Positions 26,425 through 33,318 of a stretch of 64,000 bases of DNA are shown piece after piece. Origin of the DNA: Methanomicrobium mobile BP (lineage in GTDB: Archaea > Halobacteriota > Methanomicrobia > Methanomicrobiales > Methanomicrobiaceae); the NCBI RefSeq assembly GCF_000711215.1, contig NZ_JOMF01000005.1, positions 248,001 to 312,000 on the forward strand, written 5' to 3'. Each line of letters opens with the position of its first letter. The first letter of the stretch is position 1. Below the pieces are notes generated by a model. It searched no databases, was not told the origin of the DNA, and saw only the letters and a list, made by a program, of their open reading frames with translations. The position numbers and the translations under genes were made by a program.

Positions 26425-28501
26425 GAATAAGGAACACAAGCAAACAGACGGTATACTGGTTAATCGTCTGAATTTCAAGGTCAACGAGGTGGAATTCAAC
26501 AAGAGATACACGATCCTGCATGCTGAATACGGCAAATATGAGATCCGGAAAGAAGCCGTACGTCATCTGAGTACGTTCCATACCGTCAAGGCCATACGGT
26601 ATGAGTATGGGGGAACATCGTTTTACATCCTTTTGGATGGCAATTCCGAAAAGGAAAAGATTATCCAGGATCTGAAAAAGATCGTCCTAAATAATCCTGT
26701 CAATGAGGAGAATTACAGTCAGGTAGCACCCGATATAGTCTTCGAATTGCTACTCATTGGTCTCAGTTACAACGATTCGGATAAGGAAGATGATGGGGAT
26801 AATCTGTCCTATTCCAATCTGGATGGCGGAGTGTACACGTTTGAACCCGGAGACATCTACAAGGGCGACCGTGTGGTCACGTTCAATCTAAAGGCACGCC
26901 CAGCCAAGGACTGTGTGGAGCTCTTCGGAGAGACACAGTTGATGTTCCCTGCGCAGACATTCGCTACCATAGCGAAGATGAATGAGAAAGAAGCCGATAG
27001 GAAGTACCTCAAAGATCTCCCAAGATTCCAGATGGTCGACAACACATATATGAAACTCTCCTCCAAAGGAGTGAAGTTTGGTTCCGGCGTAGAATATGTG
27101 AAGCATGGCTATCGCGGAATGAATAAGGCTAGCATCGATTTCCTCGGCATTAGCAGTGTGGATGAGTTTGATAAGAGTAAGATGGGGCGTACCCGCCTAA
27201 CCCTCAGGAAGATGCGCCGTGAGTATGCCGATATCGGGTTGGAAGTGGAATTCGTCCGCACTACTCTGTTCGATGGAAACAAATACACCAAGAAGAACCC
27301 TGGTTTTACCAAATACCTTACGGAACTGTGGAGCGACAAAAAGATTAACGTCGTCGATAAGGTCAAGAGTCCCACGTCAGAGTCAATAGTAAAAGGCGTC
27401 AGCATGGAACTCAAGGTGCTGTTCAATGTTGATACAGTTCCTTCCGAGGATGTTGTGAAGGGCGAATACAATATAGTGGTCATTTCAAAGAAAATTAGGG
27501 ATCCTAATCACAAGGCTTACGATGATGCAATGGTCCAGCATATTTCGGTGGAAAGTTTCGCCAAGAAATATCATCGCAAGGATCCTGCAAGTTTGAAGGC
27601 CCTACATGAAGAGATTCAGAGCGGAAAGATCCCTGGAAACCGCAGGAATAGTCTGGAGATGTGGCTTTCGGAGTTCATTATCAAAGGTGACATAATCAAC
27701 AACACCCAGACCTTTTTCGGATGGTACAAGGAACACCTAATGAATGTAGAGCCTGTCAGCACTTTGGACCGTACATGGAGGTTCTACGATCGTGTCAGAA
27801 TAGAGAACCCCGATCCCGAAAACAGGAAGGAAGCAAAGTACAGTGACAAGATGGGCTGTCTAGAGATGAATCCTAACGGGGATATGTCCTATAGGATCCT
27901 AGAGGAAGCCGAGGTTAAAGAGGAATTTGGACTCCAGTTAATCTGGAATCAATTCAATAGGAACCAGAGCAACATCAAAGGTGTGATGAGCGATGGCGAG
28001 AACACGTATGCATTCCTTTCTACTGATGTAAAGATGATCCCTGAGTTAGACTCTATTCGTCAGAAACTTAGGGACAACGAGAAAAACCATGCCGATGACA
28101 AATCTGTATCATTGACAGGCGGCATAAAGACGAAATCGGATTACGAGCTGTATCTGAAAGCATGCACGGATGTGCGTTACGCGTATGTGAAGAATGAATG
28201 CTATTACTTCGTTGGTGTTCGTTCGGAGGACATTAAGTTCGGATTGTATTGGTCTGCAGGTCTTCTAAAGATAAAGACGCTGGAAGGAAGGGAGAAGATT
28301 CCGGAAGTCGTATTTGATATGATGCTGGTGCCGTTCGTCAGACTCAACCGCTTCACTATCGTCCCATATCCGTTCAAGTACCTCCGCGAGTTTGAAAAAA
28401 CCAAAGGTTTGGAGAATTATATTCCCGAGGAACCGAGCGAGGAAGAGACTGGAAAAGATAGTGAGCATCAGTGGACACTTGATGAGTTCGGTTTGATATG
28501 A
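26417..28501 (+). CDS. DdmE-like putative short Argonaute-type protein
   Basis: This 694-residue product starts 8 nt inside the helicase gene, after a strong GGAGGAAAG site, so the two are translationally coupled. Length is that of DdmE (about 690 aa), a catalytically inactive DNA-guided prokaryotic Argonaute. Residues 349-380 (YNIVVISKKIRDP...VQHISVES) resemble the MID domain that holds a guide 5' end, with a candidate Gln at 374. The PIWI-like C-terminal part (about 400-694) shows no catalytic DEDX tetrad, as expected for DdmE. A short N-terminal domain and a linker precede it. No standard family is obvious by eye; the call relies on gene order, size and the MID-like stretch. Confidence 0.7.
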   Translation: MSKNKEHKQTDGILVNRLNFKVNEVEFNKRYTILHAEYGKYEIRKEAVRHLSTFHTVKAIRYEYGGTSFYILLDGNSEKEKIIQDLKKIVLNNPVNEENYSQVAPDIVFELLLIGLSYNDSDKEDDGDNLSYSNLDGGVYTFEPGDIYKGDRVVTFNLKARPAKDCVELFGETQLMFPAQTFATIAKMNEKEADRKYLKDLPRFQMVDNTYMKLSSKGVKFGSGVEYVKHGYRGMNKASIDFLGISSVDEFDKSKMGRTRLTLRKMRREYADIGLEVEFVRTTLFDGNKYTKKNPGFTKYLTELWSDKKINVVDKVKSPTSESIVKGVSMELKVLFNVDTVPSEDVVKGEYNIVVISKKIRDPNHKAYDDAMVQHISVESFAKKYHRKDPASLKALHEEIQSGKIPGNRRNSLEMWLSEFIIKGDIINNTQTFFGWYKEHLMNVEPVSTLDRTWRFYDRVRIENPDPENRKEAKYSDKMGCLEMNPNGDMSYRILEEAEVKEEFGLQLIWNQFNRNQSNIKGVMSDGENTYAFLSTDVKMIPELDSIRQKLRDNEKNHADDKSVSLTGGIKTKSDYELYLKACTDVRYAYVKNECYYFVGVRSEDIKFGLYWSAGLLKIKTLEGREKIPEVVFDMMLVPFVRLNRFTIVPYPFKYLREFEKTKGLENYIPEEPSEEETGKDSEHQWTLDEFGLI

Positions 28502-29099
28502 TGTTTAATTGCTAAATTGAAATCAATGTAAAATGTCTAAATAATCTCACAAACCATTTTTCAAAAGACTCAGTAAAAAAACTCGGTAAAAATCTCAGAA
28601 AAGTGTCGGCACGGACTGAGATTCTTAGTCCGCTGCGGTGCATGTTTTGGAATCCGAAATTCGGTGTTTAGTGTCTGAAATTCGGTTTATGAAATGTGTG
28701 TAGGTTAATCTGTGTGAATAATTGTGTTAATAGTGATTTGTGCGAATATTGGGGGTATTTTTATTGAGTTATTGGGTTATCTGTATTTCCGGTAATGCCG
28801 GTTATTCTGTTGTGTTGTGTGTCTGTTGTGCTTTTGTTTGTTGTGTTTGTTGTGTCTGTTGTGGTTTTATGTGGTTTTGCGGTATTTGTGTCTGATTGTG
28901 TTTAATTTTGGTCTGATAGTTTCTGATTGTGTCTGTTTTGATTGTGTCTGTTCTTCCGGAGCTGCGTTTTTCTCTCGCCCGGAATCGAACGGTGATTATC
29001 TCTTGTGCCTCCCAAAAAATATTTTTTAGGGGGTTGTCATGGAATGTTTCGGCAAATAATTGCTCTGTGATATTGGATAGTTCTCAGCGTGAGACGTAT
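28502..29099. other. Right boundary gap of the island, with T/G-rich tract and hairpin
   Basis: The gap after the ddmE-like gene holds an imperfect hairpin at 28613-28631 (GGACTGAG...TCTTAGTCC). From about 28690 to 28960 the plus strand becomes T/G-rich with TGTTGTG and TGTCTGTT repeats. The translated frames are low complexity. No terminator-like T-run was seen directly after the ddmE-like gene. Confidence 0.45.
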
Positions 29100-30296
29100 T
29101 CAGCGGATGAAGTCGATAAGTCCGCCGCTTGTCTGTTCGACTGCCGCTCTTCTTCCGGATGATGCCTGAGCATGACCCATTGAGCCCATTGAACGTCCCG
29201 CAGACTGTCTCTCGAACGGTCCCTGTGCGATCTCCGATCTGGACATCGTTGATGTGATTGAGTGGCTGCGTCCCATGATCTGAGCGCTCTTGACGCCGGT
29301 CATGATTGCCATTACTCTGACTTTGCCCTCAAACTCGTTGTTGATTCTTGCACCCCAGATAACATCCGCGTGCGGATCGAGTTCGTATGTGAGCGAGCTT
29401 GCGATATCCTCGGCATCGGCAAGAGTAAGGTCGCTGCCGCCGGTGATGTGAATCAGGCTGCCTGTTGCGCCGCGATAGTCGATATCGAGGAGCGGGTGGT
29501 TGAGACATTCGTGAACGACGCTCTCGGACTTGTTCTGCTGTTTGCTCTCGCCTACGAGCATGACGGCAACTCCGCCCTTGCTCATGATTGCGCGGACATC
29601 CGCATAATCGATGTTGATGAGCGAAGGCTCGGTGATTGTCTCCGAGATACCTTTTACGGTCTCTGCGATAAGCTGGTCCATTACCGAGAATGCCTGTCCG
29701 AGCGGAAGGTTCGGGACGAAGTTCATTAAGCGGTTGTTATCAAGAACGATAACCGAGTCTGCCGCATTTGAAAGTGCCTCAAGACCTTCTTCGGCACGCA
29801 TCAGGCGTGCTTTCTCGACCTGGAACGGGTAGCTTACCATTCCGACGACAATTGCGCCCTGCTCTTTTGCAATCTGAGCAACTACGGGTGCCGTACCTGT
29901 TCCGGTTCCTCCGCCCATACCTGCCGTGATGAAGACCAGGTCTGCGTCGTGAAGGAGTCCTTCAAGTGTTGTTCTTGCCATCTCGGCTGCACGCTTTCCC
30001 ACATCTGGGAAACCGCCGGCGCCGAGACCCTTTGTGAGTGACTTGCCGACAAGAACTCTCTTGTCTGCCTGAATCATCTCAAGGTGCTGCTTATCGGTGT
30101 TGACCGCGATTGTCTCCGCACCCTTTACCTTCATGTGGTAAAGTCTGTTGATTGTGTTGTTGCCGGCGCCTCCGCATCCGACAATTACAATTCTCGGCTG
30201 TCCGAGGAAATCGTCGTCTCCTCCGACTATTGCTGCCTTCTTCGATCCTAAGTCATATTCGGCGTGCTTTAACGCCTCGTTGATTATTGATTGCAT
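29100..30296 (-). CDS. ftsZ: Cell division protein FtsZ
   Basis: FtsZ polymerises with GTP into the division ring. The product has the tubulin signature [12 protein letters not shown], the N-terminal nucleotide-binding [13 protein letters not shown], and T7-loop [11 protein letters not shown]. At 398 aa with a variable, low-complexity C-terminal tail ending LIDFIR it matches archaeal FtsZ; FtsZ1 versus FtsZ2 is not assigned. AGGAGG lies 8 nt before the ATG at 30296. Its upstream neighbour on the same strand is the ribbon-helix-helix gene. Confidence 0.95.
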   Translation of the reverse strand: MQSIINEALKHAEYDLGSKKAAIVGGDDDFLGQPRIVIVGCGGAGNNTINRLYHMKVKGAETIAVNTDKQHLEMIQADKRVLVGKSLTKGLGAGGFPDVGKRAAEMARTTLEGLLHDADLVFITAGMGGGTGTGTAPVVAQIAKEQGAIVVGMVSYPFQVEKARLMRAEEGLEALSNAADSVIVLDNNRLMNFVPNLPLGQAFSVMDQLIAETVKGISETITEPSLINIDYADVRAIMSKGGVAVMLVGESKQQNKSESVVHECLNHPLLDIDYRGATGSLIHITGGSDLTLADAEDIASSLTYELDPHADVIWGARINNEFEGKVRVMAIMTGVKSAQIMGRSHSITSTMSRSEIAQGPFERQSAGRSMGSMGHAQASSGRRAAVEQTSGGLIDFIR

Positions 30297-30368
30297 CCAA
30301 ATAACCTCCTAAACCTCTTATTTGTGATTAGTTCCCGCATTTCTCCGTCGCGATGTATAATTTACCCC

Positions 30369-30548
30369 TTACATCTCGAAGGAGATCTGTTCGCTGTCCC
30401 TAATCACTCTGTTAGCGTGTTTTCCGATGAGTTCTCTGACAGAATACCTTACTGCCTCGGAAACTGTTGGAAATTCTCCTGCCTCCACCAATTTTTCAAG
30501 CATTGCTACCTGCTGTGTCGGCAATCTGATTGTTACTCTTTCCATCAT
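30369..30548 (-). CDS. CdrS-like ribbon-helix-helix regulator
   Basis: The 59-residue product (starting MMERVTIRLPTQQVAML) is a CopG/MetJ-type ribbon-helix-helix: a strand with ERVTIRLP, then two helices (VAMLEKLVEAGEF and TVSEAVRYSVRELI). It lies 73 nt before ftsZ on the same strand. In haloarchaea CdrS, an RHH protein encoded next to ftsZ2, controls cell-division genes, and this is very likely the counterpart. The start is set at the RHH strand; an upstream ATG would cross the operator palindromes. Confidence 0.85.
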   Translation of the reverse strand: MMERVTIRLPTQQVAMLEKLVEAGEFPTVSEAVRYSVRELIGKHANRVIRDSEQISFEM

Positions 30549-30570
30549 TGAAACCACGTGTCCGACTTTA

Positions 30571-30622
30571 AGCAGACAATTGTCTGCTATTTGTCTGACA
30601 TTTGTTTGCTGTTTGTCAGACA
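30571..30622. promoter_or_regulatory. Clustered palindromic operators of the RHH-ftsZ operon
   Basis: AGCAGACAATTGTCTGCT (30571-30588) is a perfect 18-bp palindrome. A 9-bp inverted repeat TGTCTGACA / TGTCAGACA (30592-30600 and 30614-30622) follows. All share the word TGTCTG/CAGACA. They lie 20-75 nt upstream of the RHH gene start, where an RHH dimer would autoregulate. Confidence 0.65.
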
Positions 30623-30658
30623 TTTGTTTTAGGGACAATCATTACTTTTCACGCGTAA

Positions 30659-30668
30659 CTATATAAAA
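30659..30668 (+). promoter_or_regulatory. TATA box of cobD-cobY
   Basis: CTATATAAAA on the plus strand would start transcription near 30690, giving a leader of about 60 nt to the cobD ATG, with GGAG at 30736. It stands back to back with the RHH-ftsZ promoter. Confidence 0.5.
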
Positions 30669-30751
30669 ATTGTGGTTTGATTCACAGGCGGCTTTCAAAA
30701 TTGTTTTATCTCAAAAAGACAATTATTTTGAAAAAGGAGTGTGTATTTTTC

Positions 30752-31762
30752 ATGAAATCCGGCATGTTCGAGAAGGTGGAGCACGGCGGTCTGCGTCAGC
30801 TCGGTGATTCGTCGGGCTGCAAGTCCGTCCTTGACTTCAGTGCAAATCTGAATCCTTTTGTGCCGCCGATTGACTGGAAACCCGATTTTAATGCACTTTC
30901 TTCATACCCCGACGACTCCTACCGCGAGCTCAAAAGCGCGGTGGCGCGTAAGTTTCGATGCAGCGCCGATGAGGTGACCGTCGGCAACGGCTCGATAGAG
31001 GTGATTCGCACGTTTTTCAGGGCGGCGCTGAATGCGGGGGGTCACGTCCTCACCGAAAAGCACACCTTCGGCGAATACGATCTCTCGATACGGCTTGCCG
31101 GCGGAGAGGTCGTTCACGAACCTGATGCCGCAACCCGTGTCCGCGTCATATGCAATCCCAACAATCCCACGGGTGAACTTCTCTCGAAGAATGCACTTCT
31201 CGATATCGCGGCTGCCGAATCGCAGCGCGGTTCCGTGCTCTTTCTCGACGAGGCATTCAACGAACTCGCCACGGGTGCGGAATCGCTCATAGGATGCGGT
31301 CGTGAAAACGTCTTTGTCAGCCGTTCCTTTACCAAGTCCTTCGCGGTCCCGGGACTCCGAATCGGTTTCGGATTCGGCGATCCCGAACTGATTGAAAGGA
31401 TGGAGGTCATGCGTCCGCCCTGGACTCTGAATACCTTTGCCGAGAGCTTCGCCTTTGAGGCGCTGAAACATCTCGACGAACTCGGGGAGTCGCGAAGACG
31501 CATAGCGGCGGAAAGGGAATGGCTCTATCGGGAGTTTGACGCTATCGGCATTGAGTATCTGCCGTCAAGCGCGAACTTCATACTCCTCAATATCGGCAAA
31601 ATCGGAATCGATTCGGGGGAGTTTACAAAGAGGATGCTTGCCGAAGGCATCTTCATCCGCGACTGTGCCTCCTTCGGACTGCCGCGGTCCGTGAGGGTAG
31701 CGGTGAGAACCCGCGGTGAGAACGAGAGGCTTGCGGAGGCATTGAAGAAGTGCTGGCACTGA
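30752..31762 (+). CDS. cobD: L-threonine-O-3-phosphate decarboxylase CobD
   Basis: CobD makes (R)-1-amino-2-propanol O-2-phosphate for the cobalamin nucleotide loop. The 336-residue product is a HisC-like PLP aminotransferase-fold enzyme: VLDFSANLNPFVPP and SYPDDSYRELK near the start, VICNPNNPTGEL, DEAFNEL, and the PLP lysine in SRSFTKSFAVPGLR. Cobalamin rather than histidine function follows from DFSANLNP, typical of CobD/CobC, and from the adjoining cobY. An ATG at 30752 is used; a longer frame (30677) adds 25 unlikely residues before it. Confidence 0.9.
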   Translation: MKSGMFEKVEHGGLRQLGDSSGCKSVLDFSANLNPFVPPIDWKPDFNALSSYPDDSYRELKSAVARKFRCSADEVTVGNGSIEVIRTFFRAALNAGGHVLTEKHTFGEYDLSIRLAGGEVVHEPDAATRVRVICNPNNPTGELLSKNALLDIAAAESQRGSVLFLDEAFNELATGAESLIGCGRENVFVSRSFTKSFAVPGLRIGFGFGDPELIERMEVMRPPWTLNTFAESFAFEALKHLDELGESRRRIAAEREWLYREFDAIGIEYLPSSANFILLNIGKIGIDSGEFTKRMLAEGIFIRDCASFGLPRSVRVAVRTRGENERLAEALKKCWH

Positions 31763-32358
31763 TAATGGCGGGCGGGCTTGGAACCCGCATGAATCTCGGC
31801 GAGAAGCCGCTTGTCACGGTCTGCGGGCGTCCGATGATCTCATATGTTCATGAAGCCTTTGTCGACGCGGGTCTGGAGGTCCTTGCGGTCGTTACTCCCA
31901 AGGTGCCGATGACGAAGAACTGGTGCCGTGCGCACGGCATAGAGTTCTTTCAGGCGAAAGGCATAGGTTATGTCGAAGATCTCTCCGAATGTGCCCTCGA
32001 GATAGACGAAGATATGCCGATGTTCACATGCGTTGCCGACCTTCCCGGGATAACTTCGCGGATAATCGAAGATGTCCGTGAGAGATGGGCGGATTCCGGT
32101 ATGAACGCCTGCTCGGTCTGGGTGCCGAAGGCGCTTTTCATGGAAAACAGCATAAAATGTCAGTATTCCGAGTCCGTTGACGGCATTGAAGCCTGCCCCT
32201 GCGGATTGAACATCTTTGACGGCAGCAGCCCGTCGGCGCCGCAGAACGAACTGAAGATTCTTCTCAACGAACCCGCACTTACCTTTAACGTGAACACTCC
32301 CGAAGAGCTGAAGGCTACGGAAGAGTTCTTCGGAAAAAAACAGAATAATTTTAGATGA
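31750..32358 (+). CDS. cobY: GTP:adenosylcobinamide-phosphate guanylyltransferase CobY
   Basis: CobY is the archaeal, non-orthologous replacement of bacterial CobU and activates adenosylcobinamide phosphate with GTP. The 202-aa product begins LALIMAGGLGTRM (nucleotidyl-transferase loop) and continues KPLVTVCGRPM. Start is a GTG at 31750, inside the last codons of cobD, so the two are coupled. Confidence 0.9.
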   Translation: MLALIMAGGLGTRMNLGEKPLVTVCGRPMISYVHEAFVDAGLEVLAVVTPKVPMTKNWCRAHGIEFFQAKGIGYVEDLSECALEIDEDMPMFTCVADLPGITSRIIEDVRERWADSGMNACSVWVPKALFMENSIKCQYSESVDGIEACPCGLNIFDGSSPSAPQNELKILLNEPALTFNVNTPEELKATEEFFGKKQNNFR

Positions 32359-32406
32359 GATTTTCAACTGATATTTTCAGTAGGTATTTTCAGTTTATTT
32401 CAGTTT

Positions 32407-33240
32407 TTATTGCTTTTCTCTCTCGCGTCTTGTCCTGCCTGCCGAGTATATCTCAAACAGGGCAAGGCAGACTATGACGGTAGCGCCGCCGATGATGAAT
32501 CCCATGATTATATAACTCATCGAGTTATCCTTCACGGGCTCTGCCGGGTGCATTCCCGCCGCAACCGTCATCTGATATTGAGATCTCATATCCGTACTCA
32601 TGGACTGAACAATTCTCTCGGAGCCGTTGATATTCTCGTCCGCGCCCGTGGTTACGCCCGTGGTGTCGGGAGGATGCCCGACGTCGGACTGTTTGCCCGC
32701 GGCATCGTCCGCCGTATTGTTGCTCACGGGAGTTGCGGGAGCGGTCATGACGTGGTAGGGTGCATTGTCCGTGGTACAGTAGACCGTGTTCATATAGACC
32801 CCTTCGGCGTTCTCCGCCGGAGCCGCGTTTTTCATCATGGGCATTCCCGCAAAGACCGTGTTTGCCGCAACACCCATAATCAGCGCCGCAAAGAGGAAGA
32901 TTCCGAAGACCGAGGCATACTTAAGGAGAATCTGACGAATGTCCTTGACGCCCGGCGATACTATAACCACCTGACCGGAAGCGGCATAGACCTTGACCTC
33001 GCGCCCCTTCTCGCTGTATTTTATCTTTTTAACCTCGATAAGCCCCGCATCGAGCAGATTCTCGACATGATACTTCGTCGAGGTCATGGGCTGATTAAGT
33101 TTCTCGGATATCTCGGAAAGGGTCATATCCGAAGATTTGAGCATTGAAATGATGTCGTTTGCCGTCCGGTTAGCCAGAGCTTTTCCGATTTTCTGTGCCC
33201 TGTCATCGCCGGGTTCCAGTATCACAACATCTTCGTTCAT
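32407..33240 (-). CDS. Membrane-anchored ArsR-like winged-helix regulator
   Basis: Residues 1-100 form a winged helix (ANRTANDIISMLKSSDMTLSEISEK, then MTSTKYHVENLLDAGLIEV with wing EKGREVKVY). A membrane span follows near 110-130, then a roughly 110-residue Ala/Thr/Asp-rich segment with no pattern, and a second span near 245-265 with a basic end. This topology puts the DNA-binding domain in the cytoplasm and a short loop outside, as in one-component membrane regulators. Ligand unknown. It lies between cobY and alaS, on the alaS strand. Confidence 0.75.
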   Translation of the reverse strand: MNEDVVILEPGDDRAQKIGKALANRTANDIISMLKSSDMTLSEISEKLNQPMTSTKYHVENLLDAGLIEVKKIKYSEKGREVKVYAASGQVVIVSPGVKDIRQILLKYASVFGIFLFAALIMGVAANTVFAGMPMMKNAAPAENAEGVYMNTVYCTTDNAPYHVMTAPATPVSNNTADDAAGKQSDVGHPPDTTGVTTGADENINGSERIVQSMSTDMRSQYQMTVAAGMHPAEPVKDNSMSYIIMGFIIGGATVIVCLALFEIYSAGRTRREREKQ

Positions 33241-33318
33241 TTCGGTTAAAAAATGGATTGGATTCTATAAGAATGTATATGATTGTATGATATGGGATTG
33301 TATGATTATGAATCGGGA

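Noticed and set aside
22441-28760. Direct repeat flanking the ddmDE-like island (TGTGCGAAT near 22463 and 28739)
   Set aside because: Only 9 bp match in roughly 500-bp gaps on each side, close to chance, with no target-site structure.
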